From: CAJINA01 sp964636125
GTDB taxonomy: Bacteria > Desulfobacterota > Desulfobacteria > Desulfobacterales > CAJINA01
DNA: 64,000 nt
Direction of reading: 5' to 3'
NCBI GenBank assembly: GCA_964636125.1
Contig: CAZWPX010000006.1
Coordinates: 80,796-144,795 of the forward strand
The notes under the pieces were generated by a model that was not told the DNA's origin, did not search any database, and saw only the letters and a program-made list of their open reading frames with translations. Each line of letters starts with the position of its first letter. Position 1 is the first letter of the stretch. The translations under genes and the position numbers were made by a program. Positions 22,815-31,461 of the stretch are shown here, piece by piece.

Positions 22815-24077
22815 TCATTGCACGGGTTTGAGTTCAACCCTGCGGTTACGCTCACGACCTTCGGGGGTATCGTTGTTGGCAATGGGGCGGGCTTCGCCCA
22901 GGCCGACGGCTGAAAGTCGCTTTCGGGCAATGCCGGCTTCGATCAGGTACTGCATCACCGCCTTGGCCCGCCGCTCCGAGAGATCGCGGTTATAAGTTGC
23001 ATTGCCCACACTGTCAGTGTGTCCCTGGATCTCAATTTTCACATTAGAGTTCTTTTCCAGGACCACGACGACCGCCTCCAGTTCCACTTCGAACTCAGGC
23101 TTAATCTCGGATTTGTTGGTGTCGAATTCGACACCCTGCAGCACCCAGCAGCCCCGATTGTCCACGAGGGCCCCGCGGGGGGTATCCGGGCAATAGTCAT
23201 CATCATCCAGAACACCGTCGCCATCACTGTCCAGGGGCACCTTTTTTGGCGGCAACGGGCAGCCGCGGGCATCGACCTGGGTCCCGGGCGGTGTGCCGGG
23301 ACATTGATCCAGATGGTCGTAGACTCCATCGCCATCGCTGTCCACCGGCGCCTGGGCCTGGGCCTGGGTCAGAAAAACCCGGGTGGCAAAATCCGCCATG
23401 GAATCGCCATCAAGGGTATCCTCGGCCTGGGTGAAGAAACCACAGCCGGCGGCCCGGGCCAGGCCCTGCATCAATTCCTTACCGGACGGGTCATCACCAA
23501 CCAGGATGGGATAGACACACAGGCGGTCACCGAACTTTTCATTCGCCCGGGCACCCGCTTCCAGGGGCGCCATGCCCATATCGAGGCCATCGCTGATGAT
23601 CAGGATGGCAAGCTTACCGGTCTCATGATCCAACAGCCCCTGATTGGCATCGATCGCCTTGGCCATGGGCGTGGTTCCACCGGCACTGGTCAATTTTTCC
23701 AGATTGCTGGCCAGCGCTTCGGTTCGATAGGGCAGCAGCTGTTGGTGAATGACGGTGTGCTTGCGGCTGACCTCCCGGGCATGACCAAAAGAGATAAATG
23801 CATCCTCATAACCGAGTTCCGGCAGGATGAGGTTCAAGCGCTTGACAAATTCTTTGGCCGTTTCAAACTTGACCAGCCCCATGTCCCGGTTGGCCATGGA
23901 AGACGAGGCATCAAACAGGGTCACAAAACTGTCCACCTTGCGGTCATACCCGTCCGCGGAAAGGTTAGTGGGTTGGAACGGCGGCATCGTCCGGGCCGGC
24001 TGCGCGGCACAGGCCGCCAGGGACAGGCTGATCAACAACAACATGGCTATCAACAAAGGTTGTCGGTGTCCGTGCAT
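22815..24077 (-). CDS. VWA / thrombospondin type 3 / OmpA lipoprotein
   Basis: 420 residues. A lipoprotein signal (lipobox LAAC, about residues 20-23) is followed by a von Willebrand A-like domain (VTLFDASSSMANR, ILIISDGLDMG) at about 45-230. Two TSP3 calcium repeats (DSDGDGVYDHLDQCPGTPPG and DSDGDGVLDDDDYCPDTPRG) span about 240-310, and a C-terminal OmpA domain (IEIQGHTDSVGNATYNRDLS, RRAKAVMQYL) binds peptidoglycan. It is probably tethered in the outer membrane and bound to the cell wall. A GGAGGAG site precedes ATG 24077. The MIDAS-like DASSS keeps Asp and Ser residues. The interaction partner is unknown. Confidence 0.87.
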   Translation of the reverse strand: MHGHRQPLLIAMLLLISLSLAACAAQPARTMPPFQPTNLSADGYDRKVDSFVTLFDASSSMANRDMGLVKFETAKEFVKRLNLILPELGYEDAFISFGHAREVSRKHTVIHQQLLPYRTEALASNLEKLTSAGGTTPMAKAIDANQGLLDHETGKLAILIISDGLDMGMAPLEAGARANEKFGDRLCVYPILVGDDPSGKELMQGLARAAGCGFFTQAEDTLDGDSMADFATRVFLTQAQAQAPVDSDGDGVYDHLDQCPGTPPGTQVDARGCPLPPKKVPLDSDGDGVLDDDDYCPDTPRGALVDNRGCWVLQGVEFDTNKSEIKPEFEVELEAVVVVLEKNSNVKIEIQGHTDSVGNATYNRDLSERRAKAVMQYLIEAGIARKRLSAVGLGEARPIANNDTPEGRERNRRVELKPVQ

Positions 24078-24104
24078 TTTCTCCTCCTTACTTTGTGAGT
24101 GATA

Positions 24105-24956
24105 TCATTCGTTAAGCTGTGTTCGTTCAGAAATGGCAAGTTTTGGTTCCTGAAAAAGGTGCAGGTCCTGCTGGGGATACGGAATACTGATGCCTTCCTC
24201 ATCGAAACGAACCTTTATTTGTTCGGTCAGGTTAAAATAGACATCCCAGTAGTCCCCGGTGTTCACCCAGGGCCTTACGACGAAATTAACGCTGCTGTCA
24301 GCGAGTTCGGATACGGCGATCTTGGGCGCCGGTTTGTCAAGGACCCGGTCATCGGACTGGACGATCTCGGTCAACACCTTTTTGGCCAGCGCAATATCAT
24401 CATCATATCCGATCCCGGCCACCAGGTCGATACGCCGGGTGGGGTTGGCATTGACATTGGTAATGACATCGCTGGTCACGCTGCTGTTGGGCACGATGAT
24501 CCGCTGGTTGTCGGCCGTGTTTAAAACCGTGTTGAAAATGTTGATCCGCTCCACGGTCCCGCTGACACCGGCTGTCTCCACCCTGTCGCCGACTTTAAAG
24601 GGGCGAAAGAGCACCAGCATCACCCCGGAGGCAAAGTTGGATAAAGAGTCTTTGAGCGCCAGCCCCACGGCCAGGCCGGCCGCACCGACAATGGTCAAAA
24701 AGGAGGCGGTGTTGATACCCAGCTGGCCGGCCGCTGCTATCAGGACCAGGACCATCAGGGTGTAATAGGTGATGTTCTCCAGAAACCCGGTCAGGGTGAC
24801 GTCGATGCCGTTCTTTTCCAGGACTTTCGACAGCAACACCGCAATTTTGCGGGCCAGCCAGCGGCCAACGATGAGAATCAGGATGGCGGCCGCCACTTTC
24901 AGGGAATAGTCACTCGCCCAGGTGACCACCACATTGTAAGTTTTTTCCACGTCCAT
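24105..24956 (-). CDS. MscS-family mechanosensitive channel
   Basis: 283 residues with three N-terminal helices and a soluble C-terminal vestibule. The pore helix region AAGLAVGLALKDSLSNFASG and the beta-domain FKVGDRVETAGVSGTVERIN, with TVLNTADNQRIIVPNSSV, are diagnostic of small MscS (YggB type). It opens under membrane tension to release solutes during osmotic downshift. AGGAG precedes ATG 24956. Spacing of 27 bases to the lipoprotein gene downstream suggests co-transcription. Confidence 0.92.
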   Translation of the reverse strand: MDVEKTYNVVVTWASDYSLKVAAAILILIVGRWLARKIAVLLSKVLEKNGIDVTLTGFLENITYYTLMVLVLIAAAGQLGINTASFLTIVGAAGLAVGLALKDSLSNFASGVMLVLFRPFKVGDRVETAGVSGTVERINIFNTVLNTADNQRIIVPNSSVTSDVITNVNANPTRRIDLVAGIGYDDDIALAKKVLTEIVQSDDRVLDKPAPKIAVSELADSSVNFVVRPWVNTGDYWDVYFNLTEQIKVRFDEEGISIPYPQQDLHLFQEPKLAISERTQLNE

Positions 24957-25296
24957 AATAACTCCTGTTTTGCATTGATGCGGTCATGCCCCGGAAATCG
25001 CGGATGGTTGCAATCTGCATATCTGATATTCCGGGATCGTTTGGGATTGAATTTCAGGTAATCACGATCATAACAGCAATTAATATGCCATCAATGAATC
25101 CGAGTGCCCTGATCGTATTCAAAGGCAGACAGTAAATAGAAAGCGCGTTTCCGTTGTCAAATGATGTCTCATATATTGTGGTTGGGAATTTATAATGGTG
25201 ATTCAGAATCAAAATATAGTCGAGATTTTCCTAAACAGCCAGAAAAATCAAATCAAAGGCGTCTCAAAACCGGCGGGCTGTTCCAGCCTGTCCGGG

Positions 25297-25320
25297 CCTT
25301 GAGACAGTGTTGTCTCAAGG
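25297..25320. repeat. Perfect 10-bp hairpin in the 24957-25356 gap
   Basis: CCTTGAGACA, loop GTGT, TGTCTCAAGG. A further GTCTCAA lies at 25261. No U-tract follows on either strand, so it is not a standard terminator, though it sits 37 bases past the 3' end of the rubrerythrin-like gene. It might be a transcription-end stem or a protein-binding palindrome. The rest of the gap upstream of mscS is AT-rich and shows no gene. Confidence 0.55.
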
Positions 25321-25356
25321 TTGCCGGACTGTCCTGATTCTATCATATGGAAACAT

Positions 25357-25857
25357 TTAAAATGGCCAGAACTGGTTGTCGTTCCATATGGCTTCCTTCA
25401 GTGTCTGATCCAGATCTGCCAGAAAAGCAAGATGCCCTTTCTCCCAGTCCGCCAGCCAATCGTACAGGTCTTTTTCCTGGGGATCATCGGTCGTCGCAGC
25501 CCGCTTGGCATAAAGATTGACGGCCCGTTCCTCCATGAGCATGGCGGCCGAAATGGCCGCGGCCTCAAAATCAGCGGCGGCAATCTGCTGTTTAACTTTG
25601 TCCGTCAACACCAGCTCCGGCATCGGCTGCCCCTGGGTATTTTTAGCGTCCAGGGCGACAAACTTTTGATTTGACCGGTAAGACTTGAGCTGTTCGTTCA
25701 GGATGTGCATGTGCTGCTGCTCTTCCGCGACCATGGTTTCAAAAAATTCCCGGACTGCCTCGTTCTCGGCCTGGGCGGCCACTTTCTGGTAAAAAGCTCG
25801 GCCGCGGCGTTCTAGTAATATGGCCTCTTTTAAAATATTCAAAGCGGTGTCTGACAT
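25357..25857 (-). CDS. Rubrerythrin-like ferritin-family protein
   Basis: 166 residues forming a four-helix bundle. Di-iron ligands appear as EAILLERRGRAFY, MVAEEQQHMHIL, MLMEERAVNLY and WLADWEKGHLAFL, giving the ExnExxH pairs. The rubredoxin domain of true rubrerythrin is absent. Such proteins reduce peroxide or store iron in anaerobes and microaerophiles. GGGAGG precedes ATG 25857. It is a single gene, with a divergent transporter across 270 bases that contain no other gene. The electron donor is unknown. Confidence 0.85.
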   Translation of the reverse strand: MSDTALNILKEAILLERRGRAFYQKVAAQAENEAVREFFETMVAEEQQHMHILNEQLKSYRSNQKFVALDAKNTQGQPMPELVLTDKVKQQIAAADFEAAAISAAMLMEERAVNLYAKRAATTDDPQEKDLYDWLADWEKGHLAFLADLDQTLKEAIWNDNQFWPF

Positions 25858-26125
25858 TGATTTTCCTCCCGTTATAGATTTGGTTTAGCTTAGAAATAAA
25901 TCAGTAGGCATTATGCTTTATCAGCACCGCAATGGCAAGTAACAATGGCCCCGGAGAGAAATTACAGCCCTCCAAAGCACTTTCTGTTTTGTAAAAATAG
26001 AAACCGTGGTTACATTGGATTTTGTTTTAAGCACTTGTTTGAACCTGCTAGGCACAGAACCATTCCGCCGCCGCCAGCAAGCGCAGACAGGCTTGATCTT
26101 GAACCCGGTTTTTAAGGTTGACTTG

Positions 26126-27916
26126 ATGTTGGATCCCGAAATACAAATCTGGCTGGTTTCATTTCTTCTGGCCGCCACCCTGGCGCTGTTGGTTTCCGAG
26201 AAAATTTCTGTCGAGAAGACAGCCATCGGGATCATGGTGGCCCTGGCTTTAACCGGGATCCTGACCCCCCGGGAAGCCGTCGCCGGCTTTGCCAATCCTG
26301 CGGTTATTACCGTGGCGGCCATGTTTCTTATAAGCCGGGGGCTCATTCGCACCGGGGCCGTGGGGTTTGCAACTGAAATGGTCCTGCGGTTTTCAAAAGG
26401 CAACCAGGCCTTCGCCACGCTGCTCGTCTTTGTGACCGTGGCCTTTGCCTCGGCCTTTATCAACAATACGCCGGTGGTGGTCTTATTCATTCCGATTGTC
26501 ATGGCCCTGAGCTGTGAATACAGTTTTTCCCCTTCAAAGCTGCTGATCCCTTTGTCTTATGTGTCAATCCTGGCGGGCACCTGCACCCTGATCGGCACCT
26601 CCACCAATATCATCGTCAGCGATCTGGCCGCCACTTCGGGCTACGAACAGCTCACCATGTTTGAACTGGGCCGGATTGGGGTTCCCATTGCCGCTATCGG
26701 CATGTTTTTCCTCTTTGTCGTCGCCCCCAAACTGCTGCCGGCGCGGACCGCCCCGGTTTGTGAACTGGACCAGGGCAAGGCCAAACGTTACCTGGCCGAA
26801 TTGATCGTGCCGGCCAACAGCCCCCTGATCGACCAGGGACACCTGGTAGAGTACTGTGAAGAAGCTTTGGGTTTAAGCATAATTGAGATTTTTCGACAGG
26901 GTCATATTCTGGACCCGTCCAGGAGCCGCACATCCGCCCAGCCAAAGGATATTCTGCTGGTAAAAGGGTCGGCTGAAGACCTCCTGTCATGCTTAAAGAA
27001 ACAGGTTCTGGAGCTCGCCCACGGCGAGGAAGACATGACCTTCGGGGGCGGCCTGAAAGATGATCTGATCATCGAACTGATTGTACCGCCCCTGTCGACC
27101 CTGTTGCGGGAACCGCTGCTGTCAACCGCTCTCCAGCATGATCCCGACATCCGGATCATTGCCATCCGCAGCCGCCGCAGCCACTACTCTTCGCGCAAGA
27201 TACAGCAGGTCAAGCTGAAGGTGGGAGATATCATCCTGGTTCGCTGTCCGCGCGACAAGGTTTCAAAAATCAGGAACAGTACCGATTTTGTGATCATAGA
27301 GGACATTCACCACGCCATGATCGACAAAGAGAAGGCCGGGATTGCGGCCAGTATCTTCTCAGGCGTGGTTCTGGCAGCCAGCCTGGGACTGGCGGACATC
27401 ATGATCTGCTCCCTGACCGGGGTCCTGCTGATGACCCTCACCCACTGCTTCAGTCTGAAAGATGCTTACCGCTCCCTGCAGTCAGAGGTCCTGCTGCTGA
27501 TTGTCGGCACAATTGCCCTGGGGCTGGCCATGCAAAAAACGGGCGCGACCGGGCTGTATGCGAATCTTTTCCTCAACCTGTTTCAAGGCGCCAGCCCCAA
27601 CCTGGTTCTTTTCGGCATCATTGTACTGGCCAGTATCTGCACCCATGTCCTGAGCAATAATGCCACTGCGGTGCTCCTGCTCCCCATTGCCATATCGACG
27701 GCTATTTCATTGGGGGTGGACCCCAAACCATTTGTTATCGGCATCTGCTTCGGCGCCAGTGCCTGTTATGCCTCCCCCATCGGCTATCAGACCAACCTGC
27801 TGGTCTACGGGCCGGGCGGGTACCGGTTTTCGGACTACATCAAATTGGGCCTGCCGCTGAACCTGCTGGTCATCGGGCTGGCGGCCGTTTTGATCCCCAT
27901 GGCCTGGCCGCTTTGA
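26126..27916 (+). CDS. SLC13/DASS-family anion permease with RCK_C (TrkA-C) domains
   Basis: 596 residues. Two membrane halves flank a central soluble region with two TrkA-C domains (LIVPANSPLIDQGHLVEYC and LIVPPLSTLLREPLLS). Repeated permease motifs are INNTPVVVLFIPIV and SNNATAVLLLPIAI, each followed by segments like GTSTNIIVSD and GYQTNLLVYGPG. This is the Na+/sulfate-dicarboxylate symporter branch with inserted RCK_C domains. ATG 26126 has AAGG eight bases upstream; a GTG at 26006 would add 40 residues with no homology. Sulfate or a dicarboxylate is the likely substrate. A second such protein lies at 53165. Confidence 0.88.
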   Translation: MLDPEIQIWLVSFLLAATLALLVSEKISVEKTAIGIMVALALTGILTPREAVAGFANPAVITVAAMFLISRGLIRTGAVGFATEMVLRFSKGNQAFATLLVFVTVAFASAFINNTPVVVLFIPIVMALSCEYSFSPSKLLIPLSYVSILAGTCTLIGTSTNIIVSDLAATSGYEQLTMFELGRIGVPIAAIGMFFLFVVAPKLLPARTAPVCELDQGKAKRYLAELIVPANSPLIDQGHLVEYCEEALGLSIIEIFRQGHILDPSRSRTSAQPKDILLVKGSAEDLLSCLKKQVLELAHGEEDMTFGGGLKDDLIIELIVPPLSTLLREPLLSTALQHDPDIRIIAIRSRRSHYSSRKIQQVKLKVGDIILVRCPRDKVSKIRNSTDFVIIEDIHHAMIDKEKAGIAASIFSGVVLAASLGLADIMICSLTGVLLMTLTHCFSLKDAYRSLQSEVLLLIVGTIALGLAMQKTGATGLYANLFLNLFQGASPNLVLFGIIVLASICTHVLSNNATAVLLLPIAISTAISLGVDPKPFVIGICFGASACYASPIGYQTNLLVYGPGGYRFSDYIKLGLPLNLLVIGLAAVLIPMAWPL

Positions 27917-27939
27917 ACACTTTTATCAGACTGCCTGGC

Positions 27940-29466
27940 TCAGGGCTTGATGGCGGGAAATTCCATACAGAAGGTGGCACCGGGAGCGGGGGTGTTGTTT
28001 TCCAGGCGAATATCACCGCCCTGGTCCTTAACGATGCCGTAAGACAAAAAGAGCCCCAGGCCAGTCCCTTCATCATGGGGCTTGGTTGAAAAATAGGGAT
28101 CGAAAACCCGGTTGAGCGCTTTTTCCGGAATCCCCTGGCCGGTATCAGACACGCAGACATGCAGGCGCTCGCCATCAGGCGTCAGGGCCGTGCGCACACT
28201 CAGCTGCTTTTCCGGGGAGTCCTGCATGGCTGCGACGGCGTTGGAAAAGAAGTTTAACAACACTTCTTCAATCAGGTGTTTATCAATCCGCACCGGCGGC
28301 AGATCGCGGCCCAGCTCTGTTTGGGCTACGACACCCTTCAGCCGCAGTTCCGGGACGTATAAATTCAGGGTTGACCGTATCAGGGCATTCATGTCACAGG
28401 GTTGTACCGATTTTACCGACACGCGCGAAAACCGGCCGAGATCTTTGGTAATCGCCACGATTCGCTTGAGCTGGGCGTTGCAGATATCCAGGGCGTCGAG
28501 GGCTTTTTCAGACAAGTTTTCAGTCATTTGCATCAGTTGCAGCCGGATGGAAACAATATTCGTCGGGTTCAGTATTTCGTGGGCGATGCCGGCGGCGAGC
28601 TGCCCGATGGCCGCCAGCTTTTCCGACTGCACCAGCATCTCCTGGGTGGTTTCCAGCTCCTGCAGTATATTCTCCAGCCTTTTTTGCGCCTGGTGCCAGT
28701 CCGTCATATCCCGGGCCACGCAGATCACCCCTGCATTTTGCAGGTTCCTGTCCGGATCGGCATAGAACACGGAGCTGTTGAAGCTGACCGGCACCTGCTC
28801 GCCGGTGCAGGTCCGAACTTTCAACTCCTGGCTCTCGGTATGGCCGTTTTGTATGACCTGCAGGCATTGAGCCTCGACCTTTTCAGGATCTTCATCAATA
28901 AAATCTTTCATATTGCTGCCGACCAGTTTTTCGTCAGTCGACGCCAGCAAACGGCAGCCAGCCGAGTTCACCTTGACGATTTCCTGCTTCATATTCAGCA
29001 CGAAGACGGCATCCACCATTGAATCCAGAATACTCTCGGAATATCGCCCGGCCTGCCGCAGGGAGGCATCCAGGTCCAGAAAGCGAATACCCGTATTGAG
29101 CCGGGCATCGAGTTCTTCTTTCTGAAACGGTTTGCGCAGGTAATCATCGGCCCCGGCACTGAGGCCGGCCACGATATCTTCGGTGGTGTCCTTGGCCGTC
29201 AGCAGCAGGATGTAGATATAGCCGGGGCTGGACCGTTTTCGAATGGCCTCGCACAGCTCAAGGCCATCCATTTCCGGCATCAGCCAGTCGGTAATCACGA
29301 TGGGATAATGGCGTTGCGCCATAAGGGCCAGAGCCTCTTTGCCATTAAGAGCAGTGGTCACCTCGTGGCCGCTTTTTTCCAGTACGCGGGCCAGGATATG
29401 CCGGGCGGTGCGGTCATCTTCCACCGCCAATATCGGGTAGGTGTGGGTGGGTTGCTGTGGTTGCAT
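27940..29466 (-). CDS. Receiver-PAS-histidine kinase hybrid
   Basis: 508 residues. An N-terminal receiver domain has phosphoacceptor Asp 60 in VITDWLMPEMDG and conserved KPF. A PAS domain (about 145-265) has DAVFVLNMKQEIVKVN and ICVARDMTDW. A coiled linker leads to a HisKA-like domain with His near 295 in GIAHEILNPTN, and an ATPase with NFFSNAV, DTGQGIP and GTGLGLFLSYG. Placing the receiver before the kinase suggests that it takes input from another kinase. AGGGGG precedes ATG 29466. No output regulator is adjacent. The signal is unknown. Confidence 0.87.
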   Translation of the reverse strand: MQPQQPTHTYPILAVEDDRTARHILARVLEKSGHEVTTALNGKEALALMAQRHYPIVITDWLMPEMDGLELCEAIRKRSSPGYIYILLLTAKDTTEDIVAGLSAGADDYLRKPFQKEELDARLNTGIRFLDLDASLRQAGRYSESILDSMVDAVFVLNMKQEIVKVNSAGCRLLASTDEKLVGSNMKDFIDEDPEKVEAQCLQVIQNGHTESQELKVRTCTGEQVPVSFNSSVFYADPDRNLQNAGVICVARDMTDWHQAQKRLENILQELETTQEMLVQSEKLAAIGQLAAGIAHEILNPTNIVSIRLQLMQMTENLSEKALDALDICNAQLKRIVAITKDLGRFSRVSVKSVQPCDMNALIRSTLNLYVPELRLKGVVAQTELGRDLPPVRIDKHLIEEVLLNFFSNAVAAMQDSPEKQLSVRTALTPDGERLHVCVSDTGQGIPEKALNRVFDPYFSTKPHDEGTGLGLFLSYGIVKDQGGDIRLENNTPAPGATFCMEFPAIKP

Positions 29467-29993
29467 GCTGGCCCCCTGGGTTATGGTCGCGCGGTTGACG
29501 CGGCAATCGAAATGCAGGCTTGCAAACGGTATCATAACCTGATGCCCGGCGTACAGTCAACCCGGGTATGGCTTTGAATCTAATGGGCAAATAGTCCGGC
29601 CTGCGGCCAAAGTTATCCACTGCCGCCGTATTCGAAAATCCGCAGTGCCGCTTCCGGGCTTTAAATAGCCCAAAGACCTCTGGCTCAACACCGGCCGGAC
29701 CTTGTTTTTACCATAATACGCCTTAAATTGATGCGCTGCCAGCAGCAAAATCGCGGATGAGGTGGCCATGGTGGGTGAAGCAAATACCGGCCTGCTGATC
29801 CTGGATCGTGAACTGGGCGGCCGCGCCTTCCCGGCAGGATCACCCCTTGATCCTGCGGCTTACAGCCAGGGCGATTGAAAACCGGCCTGAGCGGTGGGTC
29901 GGCAACCGCTCATTAAGCGACGTCGGTCTGCCTGCGGTTTATGTTTGCGCCCCCGAAGAGCCAGTCAAATGCACCCGTCTGCCCAGAAAACAG

Positions 29994-30154
29994 TTGACAG
30001 GCAACAACAAAGCTATTAGGCATATGCTCAAAACTGCCTGAAGGCAGGGCTCCACGTCGAAATCCACATTGTCCATGCAAGGCCACGAAGGTTGTTCCGT
30101 TTGAATGCGGGCGTTTCATGGCCTTTTTGTTTTTAGAAAGGAAGTATAAAAACC
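29994..30154 (+). promoter_or_regulatory. Structured 5' leader of ABC-FmdE operon, candidate riboswitch
   Basis: TTGACA at 29994-29999 is a good -35 element. A -10 is weak (TAGGCA at 30017, 17-base spacing), so the promoter is tentative. The leader then shows a CTGCC-TGAA-GGCAG hairpin (30034-30047), a segment GGGCTCCACGTCGAAATCC, and a terminator-like stem (separate entry), followed by an AGAAAGGAAG ribosome site and ATG 30155. A terminator inside a leader is typical of riboswitch or attenuator control. I cannot assign the class; the operon content suggests a metal, oxyanion or cofactor ligand. The rest of 29467-29993 shows no gene. Confidence 0.5.
30081..30134 (+). terminator. Terminator hairpin inside the leader (attenuator)
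   Basis: GGCCACGAA (30081-30089) pairs with TTCATGGCC (30115-30123) with one mismatch. The tract TTTTTGTTTTT (30124-30134) follows at once. This is an intrinsic terminator layout 20 bases before the start codon of the substrate-binding gene on the same strand, so it would stop transcription early unless an alternative fold forms. The loop of 25 bases is long. Confidence 0.6.
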
Positions 30155-31285
30155 ATGCCGTACCTTGAAGTTAAAAAACTCCGCCTGGCCTCCGCAGCCC
30201 TCCTTGTACTGCACGCCGTCTTTTGCGGCCCGGCTGCCGCCCGGATCATCACAGATGCCGCTGGCCGCCAGGTTGATTTGCCGGCCAGGGTTGAACGGGT
30301 GATCTGCTCGGGACCGGGCGCCCTGCGTCTGCTGACCTACCTTCAAGCCCAGGACAGGGCGGTGGCTGTAGACAGCATGGAAAAGCGTAAACCCCGATTT
30401 GAAGCCCGTCCCTACGCTTTTGCCAATCCCCGGTTTAAAACCCTCCCGCTCTTTGGGGATTTCAGGGGACACGATCACCCGGAGTTGGTCCTGGGCCTGG
30501 ACCCGCAGCCCCAGGTGATCTTCAAAACCTTTGCCGGCATGGGGCATGACCCGGTGGAACTGCAGAAAAAGACCGGGATACCGGTAGTGGTCCTGAACTA
30601 CGGGGACCTCGGGGCCCACCGCGATCGTTTTTACCAGGCCCTGGCCATCATGGGCCGGGTACTGGATAAACCTGAAAGGGCAGCCGAACTGACTGCCTTT
30701 TTCGAGGCGGCCATCACCGACCTGGAAGACCGCACCCGGGATGTGTCAGACGCCCGGCGGCCCGCCTGTTTTGTCGGTGGTATAGCCTTTAGGGGCCCCC
30801 ATGGGTTCCAGGCTACGGAACCGGGCTATCCGCCGTTCGTCTTCGCCGGCCTGCGCAACCTGGCCCATGATCCCAAAATGGAGAAGACCGCCCTGCGCCA
30901 CAGCAATATCGCCAAGGAGAAAATCGTGATGTGGGACCCCGGGTTTCTCTTCATGGATCTTTCCACCCTGCAGATGGGCAGCGGGGCCGGTGCCCTGCAC
31001 GAGTTGAAAACCGATCCGGCCTACCAGGGCCTGACAGCCGTAAAAAGTGGCCGGGTGTATGGGCTTTTGCCCTATAACTGGTACACCCAGAACTTCGGGT
31101 CCATCCTGGCCAATGCCTATTTCCTGGGAAAGCTGTTTTTCCCGGAGCGGTTCACCGACATCGACCCGGCCGTCAAGGCGGACAGGCTTTATGCTTTTCT
31201 CGTTGGGCAACCGGTTTTCGAGCAGATGAGCCGGGCTTTCGGCGACCTGGCCTTTAAGCGTATAACCCTTGATAATCATCAGTAA
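30155..31285 (+). CDS. ABC importer periplasmic binding protein (BtuF/FecB/FhuD type)
   Basis: 376 residues. The signal peptide (about 1-30, cleavage near GPAAARI) is followed by the class III binding-protein fold: IITDAAGRQVDLPARVERVI, GHDHPELVLGLDPQPQVIFK, GIPVVVLNYGD and the C-terminal lobe with AVKSGRVYGLLPYNWYTQN. This family captures siderophores, haem, cobalamin or metal oxyanion complexes. Internal His/Met residues (HDHPE; the loop with MGHDP) are possible ligands. It begins a four-gene unit with permease, ATPase and FmdE protein. The leader carries a terminator hairpin. Substrate is unknown; tungstate, molybdate or a chelated metal would fit FmdE. Confidence 0.83.
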   Translation: MPYLEVKKLRLASAALLVLHAVFCGPAAARIITDAAGRQVDLPARVERVICSGPGALRLLTYLQAQDRAVAVDSMEKRKPRFEARPYAFANPRFKTLPLFGDFRGHDHPELVLGLDPQPQVIFKTFAGMGHDPVELQKKTGIPVVVLNYGDLGAHRDRFYQALAIMGRVLDKPERAAELTAFFEAAITDLEDRTRDVSDARRPACFVGGIAFRGPHGFQATEPGYPPFVFAGLRNLAHDPKMEKTALRHSNIAKEKIVMWDPGFLFMDLSTLQMGSGAGALHELKTDPAYQGLTAVKSGRVYGLLPYNWYTQNFGSILANAYFLGKLFFPERFTDIDPAVKADRLYAFLVGQPVFEQMSRAFGDLAFKRITLDNHQ

Positions 31286-31287
31286 CC

Positions 31288-31461
31288 CCCCGGTTTTGCC
31301 GGGGAGACTCCCGGCGTTTGACAGTTCCGTAATTTGTCGAACTGCTGAGGCGATGATTATTATAAATTCAATAACCGACGGTGCATTTGACAATATCTGT
31401 TTGTCAAGACCGCCGTAGCGGTTAACAATCCATTCCTCCGGCTTTGCCGGAGGTCATTGAA
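31288..31461 (+). promoter_or_regulatory. Intercistronic RNA element with SD-masking hairpin
   Basis: A hairpin CCCCGG-TTTTG-CCGGGG stands at 31288-31304 directly after the binding-protein stop. At 31435-31453 CCTCCGGC-TTT-GCCGGAGG forms a perfect 8-bp stem that contains the GGAGG ribosome site (31449-31453) of the permease ATG 31462. GCCGGGG of the first hairpin (31298-31304) could instead pair with CTCCGGC (31436-31442), one G-U pair included, which would free the ribosome site. TTGACA/TGTCAA (31387-31392, 31402-31407) is a further inverted repeat. Base pairing is seen; switching is inferred. Confidence 0.5.

Noticed and set aside
23019..24098. 359-codon plus-strand frame opposite the OmpA lipoprotein gene
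   Set aside because: Antisense shadow; the minus strand has lipobox, VWA, TSP3 and OmpA motifs.
29557..29769. 70-codon minus frame upstream of the sensor kinase
   Set aside because: No ribosome site or motif; lies in a spacer and overlaps no conserved block.
29467..30154. Cobalamin riboswitch before the BtuF-like gene
   Set aside because: I did not find the B12-box (GCCACTG with AGCCAGGAGACC-type) pattern, so the class is left open.
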